Counted from the stretch's first letter, positions 19,455 through 31,698 are shown. The stretch: DNA of 64,000 nucleotides from Ashinkailepas kermadecensis (GCA_034440615.1 JAOTOM010005153.1:186001-250000), one strand, 5' to 3'. The notes: generated by a model not told the origin, from the sequence alone. Made by a program: numbers and translations.

Positions 19455-19833
19455 GAATTCTACCTGTACCAGATCCCTGCAAGACACATTTAATGAAATT
19501 GCAATCAAATTTAGTCCGAATTACTGCCGGGGTCGTTTTGTGAACCACGGTCCTATTGCTCAGGAGAGTTTGTTGTGTGAACTCTGACCCCACCGCTCGA
19601 TCTATGAATTCGAGTTCAACGTAATAATTTTGAACGATAGTTATACGTGCCGTCAGTACACCGACACGGCCGCCCCGGTAGCTCGTCTCCGGCCTTATCG
19701 GGTCAGTTGCCAACAGACACTCCAAGCCGAGGGCTAAACAGGAGCGCGTGAAGTGACTCGAACCTTGTCTTGCCAGGACAGTGGAGACCAGCGCAGGCCT
19801 GTGCTCTAACCAACTGAGCTACCGGGGCGGCAT
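19455..19833 (-). mobile_element. tRNA-derived SINE, minus-strand copy
   Basis: Read on the minus strand it starts GCCGCCCCGGTAGCTCAGTT. It has the A-box, a GGTTCGAGTC B-box and the same body as the 11.7-kb copy (CTACCGGGGCGGCCGTGTCG; TTGAACTCGAATTCATAGAT). The two copies differ at many positions, so neither insertion is very recent. A cross-comparison of the two defines the family's length at about 330-380 bp. Confidence 0.82.
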
Positions 19834-19847
19834 TATCTAGAGAGTAG

Positions 19848-20100
19848 CTAGAATATTGGACAGGAGGAGGTGACAGTGTGGAGATCCTCTACCCGCAACT
19901 TGTAGCCCCGTCTGGTCCAGTGTATCCCCATAATATTAGACAGGAGGAGGTGACAGCGTGTAAAGAGCCTCTAGCCGCAACTTGTGGCTCCATCTGGCTC
20001 AGTGTACCCCCAGAATATTGGGTAGGAGGTCACAGTGTGTGAAGAGCCACTACCCGCAGCTTTTGGCCCCATCTGGTCCAGTGCAACCCCAGAATATCAT
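19848..20100 (+). repeat. About 85-bp unit, three diverged copies
   Basis: Units start near AGAATATTGGACAGGAGGAG (19850), at 19932 and at 20013. Each contains CCGCA(A/G)CTT and CCATCTGG(T/C)(C/T)CAGTG. They are divergent, so this is older than the large arrays. Confidence 0.75.
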
Positions 20101-20669
20101 CGGTCTATAAATGGTCTGCTAGCTGTACATTACGTGAAGAGTGGACGCAGTATTTTCAGAAGGGTAACTGAGGAACTTCGCAAAATTATGGTGTGAGCGA
20201 CATTTTCGGGCCAGAGTCGTATGCACAAACCGATAAATTATCTCACCAATGGACGGACATGGGGTACATTTGCATAAGCCCATTGCAAATAAAAAAACCA
20301 GCTGATGCCAAATGAAAAGAAATGAATGCCAAATAAAGCTTGCGGGGACTGAATAGGAAGAAATCGCAACACTGTTAATTACCTGACGCGATTGAACGGT
20401 GCAGTGTGATCTTCTCGGAAGTGCTTCGACCACGTAATATTATCAGGCCATTAGTTGAGTGTAGTGGCTCCTCTCCGGACTATTTTTCCTTGTGCTAGGC
20501 TATGTATCCTCTATTTATGTTGCACATGCTCAACGATAGCCTTTTCAGTGCGTGTGTTTTTTTATGCGTACTGGCGAAACGAAAGAGTACAACTGCTATG
20601 CGATCCGGCGTATTTGTGCGTGACGTCTATGTTGGCCTGGTGCCTGCGGTGATCCAGTGATGCAGTGGG
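20101..20669. other. Spacer without recognised gene
   Basis: Mixed-composition sequence. I see no domain-bearing ORF, RNA gene or repeat. Confidence 0.4.
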
Positions 20670-21662
20670 CGGTCGGTGTTGTGCCGGTCCGCCGTCCGTG
20701 GCACGGTCGGTGTTGTGCCGGTCCGCCGTCCGTGGCACGGTCGGTGTTGTGCCGGTCCGCCGTCCGTGGCACGGCCGGTGTTGTGCCGGTCCGCCGTCCG
20801 TGGCACGGTCGGTGTTGTGCCGGTCCGCCGTCCGTGGCACGGTCGGTGTTGTGCCGGTCCGCCGTCCGTGGCGCGGCCGGTGTTGTGCCGGTCCGCCGTC
20901 CGTGGCACGGTCGGTGTTGTGCCGGTCCGCCGTCCGTGGCACGGTCGGTGTTGTGCCGGTCCGCCGTCCGTAGCACGGCCGGTGTTGTGCCGGTCCGCCG
21001 TCCGTGGCACGGTCGGTGTTGTGCCGGTCCGCCGTCCGTAGCACGGTCGGTGTTGTGCCGGTCCGCGTCCGTGGCACGGTCGGTGTTGTGCCGGTCCGCC
21101 GTCCGTAGCACGGTCGGTGTTGTGCCGGTCCGCCGTCCGTGGTACGGTCGGTGTTGTGCCGGTCCGCCGTCCGTAGCACGGTCGGTGTTGTGCCGGTCCG
21201 CCGTCCGTGGTACGGTCGGTGTTGTGCCGGTCCGCCGTCCGTAGCACGGTCGGTGTTGTGCCGGTCCGCCGTCCGTAGCACGGCCGGTGTTGTGCCGGTC
21301 CGCCGTCCGTGGTACGGTCGGTGTTGTGCCGGTCCGCCGTCCGTGGCACGGTCGGTGTTGTGCCGGTCCGCCGTCCGTGGCACGGTCGGTGTTGTGCCGG
21401 TCCGCCGTCCGTGGCACGGTCGGTGTTGTGCCGGTCCGCCGTCCGTGGCACGGTCGGTGTTGTGCCGGTCCGCCGTCCGTGGCACGGCCGGTGTTGTGCC
21501 GGTCCGCCGTCCGTAGCACGGTCGGTGTTGTGTCGGTCCGCCGTCCGTGGTACGGTCGGTGTTGTGCCGGTCCGCCGTCCGTGGCACGGTCGGTGTTGTG
21601 CCGGTCCGCCGTCCGTAGCACGGTCGGTGTTGTGTCGGTCCGCCGTCCGTGGCGCGGCCGGC
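20670..21662. repeat. 34-bp GC-rich minisatellite, about 29 units
   Basis: The unit is GGTCGGTGTTGTGCCGGTCC followed by GCCGTCCGTGGCAC. Variation is mostly limited to the GGCAC/AGCAC/GGTAC and GGTCGG/GGCCGG positions, and one unit lacks a base. No unit has a stop codon in most frames. As 34 is not a multiple of three, every frame cycles through the same peptides, giving false ORFs of up to 380 residues on the minus strand. Confidence 0.96.
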
Positions 21663-21960
21663 GGTCCGTCACGGGCGCGGGGAGGGGCACGTGCAGCCGT
21701 GTGGTCGGCGCTGAGCCGACACGTGCCGAGATTTACCGCGCGCCCACCCAGCTCCGGACGCATTGTCACCCGACGCGGCCATTCATTAGCCGCTCAATGC
21801 CGCCCCATGATGGGATGGGTGCCACGGCGACCGGCCCGGCCGGTGGCAGCGCTGCGCTGGTGGCCCTCTGCGGTGACGCGTCGGGCTGGACATCGAGTGT
21901 CGCAGCGTCGGACGGGCGGAGATCGTCCAGTGCGCAGCGGATACTACCCTTCTTACCTTA
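21663..21960. promoter_or_regulatory. GC-rich island next to the 34-bp array
   Basis: A single-copy CpG-rich block. It contains the sequence at 21708-21735 that is also found at 28252-28279, and ATTCATTAGCCGCTCAATG, which holds a homeodomain-type ATTA core. A conserved regulatory element is the likeliest reading; function is inferred. Confidence 0.3.
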
Positions 21961-24045
21961 GCCTTGTTAACCGTTTGGAATGTGGCGCCGCGTGCTAGTA
22001 GTTGATTGAAAAAAGTTTCAATTAGTTAAGCTTGCTGAGTGTTCCTTCTTCCCCAGAGAAATAACAGATTGCTTCGGGACAGACTAAGAGAGAGAGAGAG
22101 AGAGTGTTTTATTAGTTAGGCGAAGCAAGCTGTCACACATGGAAAATGAGAATCCGGCAGGAAAAAGTAGGCATGGAGAAAGAAGAATTGAAGTTGTTGA
22201 TAACGTTCCACCATGGGTGTCGATTGGTATGATATTTTTAGGGTGCCTTTGTCCCCTTAATTTTGGCTCTTGGCTCAATTTTGACTTAACCCCGCAATAA
22301 TTTCCACTTTTAACATGGGACCCTAGGACGTTGACTCCCTCAGTCTATTTGGGCCCACTCATTTACCCCAATTATTGAGCCCCTCCCCAATGATTTCCTC
22401 AAATGAACGTCTCTGCGTTTTACTTATGGAGCAATGGAGTGTAACACATCTGGCTAAGACAACATGCAACTGAGTAAATGAAGGTGAGTTAAGAGCAATT
22501 CCATTTTTACTTTTCGGGTATTAATGGTTCCATGACCATTGGCCGACAATGGGCATGCAATCTGACCGACAATTGGCATAGCTGACGCTGAAATCATGCG
22601 GCATACATTCTGTACATGCTGATCTGTAATTGGATTACATCACGTGATAATGGTGTTATTCGCCACGTTACATTTGATGAATTGTCGGGAATACGCTTCG
22701 TTAATAGTGAATCTGTCTGCAGTCCGAGTTCGAACGGGCACACGAGGTTTTCTGTTCTGGGATGGTTGTCGCCCCATGTAGGGTAGTTTTGTTGGCCCGC
22801 AGTAATCTCTGCATGGCAAAATCTCCCTCCCCATATGTAGGAAATATTTCATATATTATGTACGTGATATCATATATCATTCTTAATATTTATTGCTTTA
22901 TGTTAATTATGTGATTGCTTTCCTTGAGAGAAGGTAATTCACCGAAGAAAGAAACGGCGCATTAGGTAAAACATCAGGGCTGGAAATCTCTCACGAAACC
23001 ACGGGGGTTCAAGTCCTTATTTTCAAGACCTTTCAGATTGAGTAGGGAAAATTACAACTTAACATTAGCAGGGTACCAAACCAGGGGGTGGGGGTACAAA
23101 TTCTCGTCCCCGACCCACTCGGGATCTCCAGCAATGCAATAAATATTTCGATCCTATGTTATGACCGATCATCAACATAGGTGGGGAGTTTTGGAATCAG
23201 ATGGATTTTTATTTGGGAATTCGCACTACCATCTACATTGTGCAGTAGCACCATTATATGTACATGGTTTAGCAATTGTCATCGTCATTGAGTTGAGGTC
23301 TCTTCGTCCGAACACATTTGGGATATTCTCACCTTTCTGTGTTGCAAGTTAAATATGTGTGATAGTACTCGTATGTACTATCACATATAAGACATATGCT
23401 CATACCCAATGACCCATGTCCTGGGTGGGGTCGCCACCCAATCTGGGCAGGTGAAACCAATGCTAATTGATCAAATAAATTCGAAATATATGGCAATAAG
23501 CGGACAATAAAAACGTACTGATTGGTTCCATGAGGCGAAAATGGATCCTGAACTCGAACTCATCCCACAAAAGTACGCTAGGTTAACCCGAAAATCCAAA
23601 AGCTCACTGGGGATTACGTGACGCCGCCCAAAATAAATGAACACAGCCTGCTTCTTCAGCTAAACCCAATCCTTCTATTGGCGCTTATATGTCCTTCTAT
23701 TGGCGCTTATATGTCCTTCTATTGGCGCTTGGGAGCATCTAGACAACTACAATTTAGGAATCACTGCAATGAAACGCCTCTGACATTTACCGCGGGTCAC
23801 TTTGATGGCCACCAGCAGCGGACATGTATAATGCCGATGCATTATTATGCAGTCTTCATTTTATGATTTTACAAACCATATTTCGTCGTCGTCTGGTACC
23901 AATGGAAGCTCGATGGGCTCTGGTGACCTCAATAATGACCTGTGGTAAACATTGCGCATCCATTCCTCAAGCCTTGTCCAGACCTAACCTGTAGTAGTTG
24001 TACTTACTTCATACCGTCTACAGCTTCGAAGATCCTTTCAGTGCC
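21961..24045. other. AT-rich spacer with small repeats and a hairpin
   Basis: 22085-22103 is a short (AG)n. At 23353-23388 there is a 14-bp inverted repeat (ATATGTG..GATAGTAC / GTACTATCACATAT) with a 6-base loop and a 2-base bulge. At 23670-23731 a 22-bp unit (CCTTCTATTGGCGCTTATAT) occurs three times. A pol III B-box-like GGTTCAAGTCC at about 23006 has no A-box partner. No coding gene is recognised. Confidence 0.5.
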
Positions 24046-24232
24046 CAGAGGTGCCCAGCAGGCACAGCAGGCCAGAGGCACAGCAGCAGGTGTCCAGTAG
24101 GCCAGAGGTGCCCAGCAGGCACAGCAGGCCAGAGGCACAGCAGCAGGTGTCCAGTAGGCCAGAGGTGCCCAGCAGGCACAGCAGGCCAGAGGCACAGCAG
24201 CAGGTGTCCAGTAGGCCAGAGGTGCCCAGACC
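24046..24232. repeat. 57-bp minisatellite, three units plus a partial
   Basis: The unit begins CAGAGGTGCCCAGCAGGCAC and contains AGGCACAGCAGCAGGTGTCC. Copies are nearly identical. The 57-bp length keeps the reading frame, which explains open frames on both strands; none has a known domain or neighbouring exon. Confidence 0.92.
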
Positions 24233-25074
24233 CCGCCAACGTGAGTGTGGATTTTCCAAGGTTTGTCATCCCCTTTTCTTGCACATGCATGTGTCATTTC
24301 GTAGATAGAACGGCTTCTATGCCTGCATCTCATTAATTCTAAGCATGCTGCATAAGTGAAGCAATGGCTGTTTAACGACTAAGGGTAAACTTTTAGCACC
24401 TTGATAGCAGGATCCGAATTCAATGAAATTGCATCAGCCATCTATCGGAATGTGCGGCACTAATTAGCTTCAATTTTCTCTCAGTGTTGCTCCAGTAGCA
24501 CTGACACACCGATAACCTAGACTACAGATGCCTGCACACTCGACCAATCATCCGCCACCTCAGGATCACTCCTGTCGGTGGGGGATCTGGCCGGCCAGAG
24601 GTACACCCGCCGTCCACTGAAGTAGCCGGGCTATGTGTACTATGTCAGCTGTAGCCTGCCACTCCCTGAACACTGTTTGTTTGCAGGCATCGGACAGAAC
24701 GCCCGGGCCACAGGCACATCCTGCAGTGCAACGTGCAAAGTGCAATGTGCACATGCCGGGCGGACTTTCCTCTGCATCGCCGGGCTACTAGCTGCCTGAG
24801 TGGCTGTAACGACAGCGAATGTGATGCCATTGTTTTGCTGATGAGCTGTGACTGCCCGAAGCCGCCGCCTCGGTGGCGATGACGTCACCGAGAGGCGGCC
24901 GGCACCTCCGTGTGTCGTCGGGTGTTTATTTGTGTGGAGCTGGGGGGTAGGCTGCCGGGTGTTTCCGGTAGAGCTGTGAACTATGGTCCGTACTCGGGGG
25001 TCGCCCTCCGGCCGGCGACCGGCGGTCAGGGCCGACCGAGCGTCAGCAACTCATTCCGCTGTGCAATTTCTGAC
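24233..25074. other. Spacer; GC-rich from about 24560
   Basis: 24560-25050 is GC-rich with no tandem repeat. TGTTTGTTTGCAGGC at 24674-24688 looks like a splice acceptor, but no exon with a recognisable product follows. Left unassigned. Confidence 0.35.
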
Positions 25075-27770
25075 GACAGTGTTGTCACATCTGCCGTGTG
25101 GGGTCCGACAGCCTGTGGCTATAGTGTTCTGACCTCTGCCGTGTGGGGTCCGACAGTTTGTTCTGACCTCTGCCGTGTGGGGTCCGACAGCCTGTGACTA
25201 CAGTGTTGTTACCTCTGCCGTGTGTGGTCCGACAGCCTGTGACTATAGTGTTCTTACCTCTGCCGTGTGGGGTCCGACAGCCTGTGACTACAGTGTTCTT
25301 ACCTCTGCCGTGTGGGGTCAAACAGCCTGTGACTACAGTGTTGTTACCTCTGCCGTGTGGGGTCCGACAGTTTGTTCTAACCTCTGTCGTGTGGGGTCCG
25401 ACAGCTTGTGACTACAGTGTTCTGACCTCTGCCGTGTGGGGTCCGACAGCCTGTGACTACAGTGTTGTTACCTCTGCCGTGTGGGGTCCGACAGTTTGTT
25501 CTAACCTCTGTCGTGTGGGGTCCGACAGCCTGTGACTACAGTGTTGTTACCTCTGCCGTGTGTGGTCCGACAGCCTGTGACTATAGTGTTCTTACCTCTG
25601 CCGTGTGGGGTCCGACAGCCTGTGACTACAGTGTTGTCACATCTGCCGTGTGGGGTCCGACAGCCTGTGACTACAGTGTTGTTACCTCTGCCGTGTGGGG
25701 TCCGACAGCCTGTGACTACAGTGTTGTCACATCTGCCGTGTGGGGTCCGACAGCCTGTGACTACAGTGTTGTTACCTCTGCCGTGTGGGGTCCGACAGTT
25801 TGTTCTGACCTCTGCCGTGTGTGGTCCGACAGCCTGTGACTATAGTGTTCTTACCTCTGCCGTGTGTGGTCCGACAGCCTGTGACTATAGTGTTCTTACC
25901 TCTGCCGTGTGGGGTCCGACAGCTTGTGACTACAGTGTTCTTACCTCTGCCGTGTGGGGTCCGACAGCCTGTGACTACAGTGTTCTGTTACCTCTGCCGT
26001 GTGGGGTCCGACAGTTTGTTCTAACCTCTGCCGTGTGGGGTCCGACAGCCTGTGACTACAGTGTTGTTACCTCTGCCGTGTGGGGTCCGACAGTTTGTTC
26101 TGACCTCTGCCGTGTGGGGTCCGACAGCCTGTGACTATAGTGTTCTTACCTCTGCCGTGTGGGGTCCGACAGCTTGTGACTATAGTGTTCTGACCTCTGC
26201 CGTGTGGGGTCCGACAGCCTGTGACTATAGTGTTCTGACCTCTGCCGTGTGGGGTCCGACAGCCTGTGGCTATAGTGTTCTGACCTCTGCCGTGTGGGGT
26301 CCGACAGTTTGTTCTGACCTCTGCCGTGTGGGGTCCGACAGCTTGTGACTACAGTGTTCTGACCTCTGCCGTGTGGGGTCCGACAGCCTGTGACTACAGT
26401 GTTCTGACCTCTGCCGTGTGGGGTCCGACAGTTTGTTCTGACCTCTGCCGTGTGGGGTCCGACAGCCTGTGACTATAGTGTTCTTACCTCTGCCGTGTGG
26501 GGTCCGACAGCTTGTGACTATAGTGTTCTTACCTCTGCCGTGTGGGTCCGACAGCCTGTGACTATAGTGTTCTTACCTCTGCCGTGTGGGGTCCGACAGC
26601 TTGTGACTATAGTGTTCTGACCTCTGCCGTGTGGGGTCCGACAGTTTGTTCTGACCTCTGCCGTGTGGGGTCCGACAGCCTGTGACTACAGTGTTCTTAC
26701 CTCTGCCGTGTGTGGTCCGACAGCTTGTGACTACAGTGTTCTGACCTCTGCCGTGTGGGGTCCGACAGTTTGTTCTGACCTCTGCCGTGTGGGGTCCGAC
26801 AGCTTGTGACTACAGTGTTCTGACCTCTGTCGTGTGGGGTCCGACAGCTTGTGACTACAGTGTTCTGACCTCTGCCGTGTGGGGTCCGACAGCCTGTGAC
26901 TACAGTGTTCTTACCTCTGCCGTGTGGGGTCTGACAGTTTGTTCTGACCTCTGCCGTGTGGGATCCGACAGTTTGTTCTGACCTCTGCCGTGTGGGGTCC
27001 GACAGCTTGTGACTACAGTGTTCTTACCTCTGCCGTGTGGGGTCCGACAGTTTGTTCTGACCTCTGCCGTGTGGGGTCCGACAGTTTGTTCTGACCTCTG
27101 CCGTGTGGGGTCCGACAGCTTGTGACTACAGTGTTCTGACCTCTGCCGTGTGGGGTCCGACAGCCTGTGACTACAGTGTTCTGACCTCTGCCGTGTGGGG
27201 TCCGACAGTTTGTTCTGACCTCTGCCGTGTGGGGTCCGACAGCTTGTGACTACAGTGTTGTTACCTCTGCCGTGTGGGGTCCGACAGTTTGTTCTAACCT
27301 CTGTCGTGTGGGGTCCGACAGCCTGTGACTACAGTGTTCTGACCTCTGCCGTGTGGGGTCCGACAGTTTGTTCTAACCTCTGTCGTGTGGGGTCCGACAG
27401 CCTGTGACTACAGTGTTCTTACCTCTGCCGTGTGGGGTCAAACAGCCTGTGACTACAGTGTTCTTACCTCTGCCGTGTGGGGTCCGACAGTTTGTTCTGA
27501 CCTCTGTCGTGTGGGGTCCGACAGCCTGTGACTATAGTGTTCTGACCTCTGCCGTGTGGGGTCCGACAGTTTGTTCTGACCTCTGCCGTGTGGGGTCCGA
27601 CAGCCTGTGACTATAGTGTTCTTACCTCTGCCGTGTGGGGTCCGACAGCTTGTGACTACAGTGTTGTTACCTCTGCCGTGTGGGGTCCGACAGTTTGTTC
27701 TGACCTCTGCCGTGTGGGGTCCGACAGTTTGTGACTGCAGTGTTCTGACCTCTGCCGTGTGAGGTCCGAC
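25075..27770. repeat. Mixed 45/34-bp minisatellite, 2.7 kb
   Basis: All units share ACCTCTGCCGTGTGGGGTCC followed by GACAG. The long unit (45 bp) continues CCTGTGACTACAGTGTTCTT; the short unit (34 bp) continues TTTGTTCTG. Long and short units alternate irregularly, with runs of one to several long units between short ones. Variants (GTT/CTT/CTG, TAC/TAT, TGTGG/GGGG) are shared across the array, as expected from repeated unequal exchange. The resulting open frames have no domain. Confidence 0.95.
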
Positions 27771-30004
27771 TCCATGCACTCCATTAGATCGTGTGTCATA
27801 TAAGGTCTGTTTGGAATTATTCACCCTGGAATCAAATATATCTAACGACATGTTTTATTAACCTGACTTGACCTCAATAAATATATCAGATTACGCGCAG
27901 CCTTGGGGCCTAATCTTAATGTGTGCTATCATTGCAGATTATATTAATCGATGAAAGGCAAGATCAGACATATACACTGGGTTTTTCCACTCCGAAACAT
28001 GCCACATCCGTAGGCAAATCCGGCAATCATTAGTATGTTCCAACCCGAAGTGGTCCGAAAAATCATCTACTGATCAAATAAGGCGAAATGGAATGCCGGT
28101 GTGTATGTAAAGACTCCAAGTTCTAGTATATGTTTCCTGACGTGTCGAACGTGTGCTCCATTGTTCGAAGCTGACATAAATAAACGACATGAGCAAGCTT
28201 ATGCACGAAACTCGAAATGCTGACCTCAGTTGAACTGGACGGCACGTGTCAGCGCTGAGCGGACACGTGCCGAGATTTACACGTGCCGAGATTTAGCACT
28301 TGCGAGTTATGACATGATCATGGAACAGGGTTCGAGATAGTCGCCACCTACCTCAAATATTGCATGCTGATGCCTTTATTGGCTTGAGGTAACTGGTAAC
28401 GAGGCTAATCCGTCATACCCTCTCGACGTCACGTTGCTTTAGAAGTTTTTCACAGCGCATGTCAGCACCCACTCTGGTGGCTGATTGCAATGTGCTTAGG
28501 TGACGGGAGTGGGGGATGTGGTGGGGCCAATTGACGACCCTGAGATATCGGAAACCAACGGGGCTGGAGAGACGAAATTAACAAGGTGGGTCTTTTGTGC
28601 GTCAGCTTGGCTCACATGGAGTCTCTCTTGTGTGTAAGCATGTAATTTCCAAGTTATAAACTTCCAGGTTGAATGATACCAAATGCTTCAAACTTTACGA
28701 TTTTATGGTTCGACTCCCTCACTGTTCCCCTCTACAATTGGCGCCAGCTACAAACATATTGCTGATATATATTACAAAATATATTGATTTCGCAAATATA
28801 TTAGATTTGGCGCCCATGTTGCATATGCTTTTTGTAGGAAGTGAATTTGAAGGTGCTGAATTCAAACTCAGCGCCAAATACTATCTCAGGAGGCTACCAT
28901 TTCCAGAATAACACATATATTTCGTTTTGTGGCTGCAACAATTCGGAAGGATATATTGATCAAAAATGCAATCTTAAGGTATTGGCCATGACCTGGCCTC
29001 ATGACTTAACCTCAGGTCACAAAGACTATTATTTTAGTTGTATTTGATCAATCATAAATAAAACAGTGCATGGAAACTATATGTCTCTGAAACATTGGAC
29101 TTTGTCAATACTTAATGTTTTCCGTGAAACGGCACTTTTGCAAAGCCGATGACCTGACTTTGATCTGGTCTAGCTCAGTAGCAGTCAATGACCCGAATAA
29201 TTTCCGTTGAGCGATCTGCTATTCGATGCTATATAGTCACGTGTTGTTTTGCGCCGCTGCACGCTGCACTGATTGTTATTTGTGAAAACCCTCAGCACAA
29301 TCGATATGAATCCCCTCCCGAGCGAGTGTTAGCATACATCTCTTTGCTATTGGAAAATAAGAGCGAATTATTTTTTATTTAGCTCGTTGCAGCTCTTTAT
29401 TGAGAATTCGGTAGAAATAGGAACTTAATTATTTGCGTGCTGCGCTTTATGGATGCAAGGAATAGGTTTCAAATATGCTTTGTACACAATTTCGTCGGCA
29501 TTAATTGTGATGAAGTTGCAGCGGGAGGGGTAGACGATAATAGTTCATCTTATACAGTGAGTGTAGGACAGACGTCTTAAGTACGCGCTCAGAAGCAACC
29601 CCCAGCAACGCTCCTCAGTCTGCCTCATCCCAAGCGGCGACCCTGCAGTAACGTCCCTGGAAGCTGCTGCCTGCCAGTGACCTCCAGCTCGGGGCGGCCA
29701 TTGGAGGAGGGTGGCAGCGGCGTCAGCGGTCAGTGACAGGTGTGCGTCTTTACTGCCTCATTAAGGCTGACGTGGCTGGCAGAAGATGCTGCACTGCCTG
29801 TCGCTGAACAGCACACGAGTCGGAGACCCCACGTTGCATAAGATAGGCACACCACATTGTTATACAGTGCATGCGCCATACAATCGTAAATCTCGCCTTC
29901 AATCAATGTCAGGCTATTTATTGGTGACTGCGTGTTTTGCACTATTCATGTGGGCACGCCGGCTGCAAAAAGTGCAGGGGATTATAACGATGCTCAACTG
30001 CTGA
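27771..30004. other. AT-rich spacer with one conserved palindromic element
   Basis: 28241-28271 is an inverted repeat, GGCACGTGTC..GACACGTGCC, with 11 bp between the arms. Its 3' half belongs to a 28-bp sequence shared with 21708-21735. The segment CACGTGCCGAGATTTA is immediately repeated at 28280-28295. TTAACCTGACTTGACCT at 27858-27874 recurs at 42632-42648. 29580-29760 is GC-richer. No coding gene is recognised. Confidence 0.5.
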
Positions 30005-30285
30005 ATCAGTCATGCCTGGGAAGCTGGGAAGTCATGCCTGGCATGCCTGGGAGGTCATGACTGGGAACCTTTACATGAGTCATGTCTGGGAAGCTGGGAG
30101 ATCATGCCTGGGATGTCTGGGAAGTTAAGCCTGGGAAGCTTTACATGAGTCATGCCTGGGAAGCTGGGAAGTCATGCCTGGGATATCTGGGAAGTTATGC
30201 CTGGATGTCTGGGAAGTCATGCCTGGGATGTCTGGGAAGTCATGCCTGGGATGCCTGGGAAGTCACGCCTGGGAAGCTTTAGATG
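30005..30285. repeat. Degenerate minisatellite (GTCATGCCTGGGA type)
   Basis: About a dozen units of roughly 20-24 bp combine GTCATGCCTGGGAAGCTGGGA and GTCATGCCTGGGATGTCTGGGA with irregular deletions. Twice a longer unit ends with CTTTACATGA. Confidence 0.85.
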
Positions 30286-31520
30286 AATTGGTGCCTGACA
30301 TGTGCTGAGAAGTTTAGAGACATTCTGAGAGTTTCGGTGTCATTAGGTGGTGCTCGAGCCTTCATCTTCTTGAATATCATCTAGACCTCGAATCTTTAGA
30401 AACAGCCGTACGGTAACCAATAGAAAGGAGTCCCTGGGAAAACACCACCACCGCAAAAACACCACCTTGATGTGCTGCAATGTGGGAGCTTTGGGAAACT
30501 CGAATAATTATCCAAGGCCATGTTTGAAGACAAATGTGTCTGACGTGTAATTCTTGCTTGGAATGATACGTAACATTTATTTCATTTCTGGCAAGTACCG
30601 TGCAGTGTCATGTATCTCACATAAAAACTCAGAGATGGAAAGGAATAAAGGGTACCACTGATTAGATACCGTACGGATATCCGTTTTGACGAATTAGTTC
30701 CGGAGCAGATTGGATAGTGTTTGATAATTATAAACGGATATGAAATGGATTGCGAATTGGCCCTCAAACTTCCCCGAAGATAATCATATTTCCTTCTGTT
30801 TTCCAACCACAAGCTTGCATCATAAAATGTTTGGATTAGCTGATGCTGCTAGCTTTTTATTGTATACAAACATATGATGCCATTAACCAGCAACTTTATT
30901 GTCATACTTATTTTCAAATGGAAATGTAGCTTGCGTTGGATTCATTCCATTTCTCTATCAATTTCCAGTCATCATCAAACTTTGATGCAAGTCAGATTAT
31001 TGCATTCACACTGTTAACAATGAGCTCGTGGATATACTATGCATGATCACATTCAGCAACCCATCCAGCCACCTCTAGCTTCATTCTTACCGAGATAAGT
31101 AGACATTTATGTGGGCAGATGTGGCGTACAATGGCCCCACATATAAAGTAAGCCAAACGGAACTGCACATTGATGCTGCCCACCCTCCAAATGTCCTTCC
31201 ATTGTCATGAGTGTCTGTATGTATGTATATGTACCTGTATGCCATGCGTGTATCATCTCTACGCCATGTTTCTTGTTTGACGGCGTCTCTCCTTTCTTGA
31301 CTAGTTGATATAACCGGATGTCACATATGCCGGATTAACGTAATTTCTTCTTTAACGTAGCAATCTCTAGCAGATGGCACTTTGCCTCCGCTAAAGATTT
31401 AGGGAAAAAAAGAGAAAAAAAAGAAAAAAAAAAGAACTGCACATTGCGTGTAAATAAAATATACGACCTTCAATATACCAGGAGGTGCTGAGTTGACATC
31501 AAAATTAACGATAAAGATTA
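30286..31520. other. AT-rich spacer
   Basis: No gene is recognised. Contains short TATG-type repeats at about 31215-31240 and an A-rich stretch at 31404-31433. The part nearest 31520 is probably the 3' end of the adjacent Penelope-like element. Confidence 0.4.
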
Positions 31521-31522
31521 TA

Positions 31523-31576
31523 CTTTATTACTCAACGTTTCGGCCAGAGGCCATCGTCAGGAGTGATGAAAAAAGC
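31523..31576 (-). ncRNA. Candidate hammerhead ribozyme of a Penelope-like element
   Basis: On the minus strand the conserved core reads CTGACGA (31560-31554), then a self-pairing stem II (GGCC-TCT-GGCC), then GAAA (31541-31538) and CGTT. Flanking CACTC and GAGT can form stem I, with partial further pairing (ATCACTC / GAGTAAT). The core order CUGANGA - stem II - GAAA is that of hammerhead ribozymes, which are reported in Penelope-like elements with very short stem III, as here. It lies about 125 bp beyond the element's last ORF, where such motifs are found. Self-cleavage is not proven. Confidence 0.7.
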
Positions 31577-31698
31577 TCATGCTTAAAAAAATTGAAAAAG
31601 CACGCGGGAAAAATGTTGCAAAAAGACACGTGGAATGCAGAAAAGCCTCCTCAGTGGTGCAGACACTCACAGAAACTCCAAACCAGAAACAAACTATG

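Noticed and set aside
19740..19833. tRNA gene on the minus strand
   Set aside because: The same SINE head as at 11.7 kb, attached to the same body.
20596..21769. Open reading frames of 341-380 residues in several frames
   Set aside because: They lie wholly in the 34-bp minisatellite. The period is not a multiple of three, so all frames cycle through the same peptides. No codon bias, domain or splice context.
23005..23016. Pol III B-box (GGTTCAAGTCC)
   Set aside because: No A-box at suitable distance and no matching second copy in the window.
24674..24688. Splice-acceptor-like TTTGTTTGCAG
   Set aside because: No coding exon with a recognisable product follows, and such strings are common by chance.
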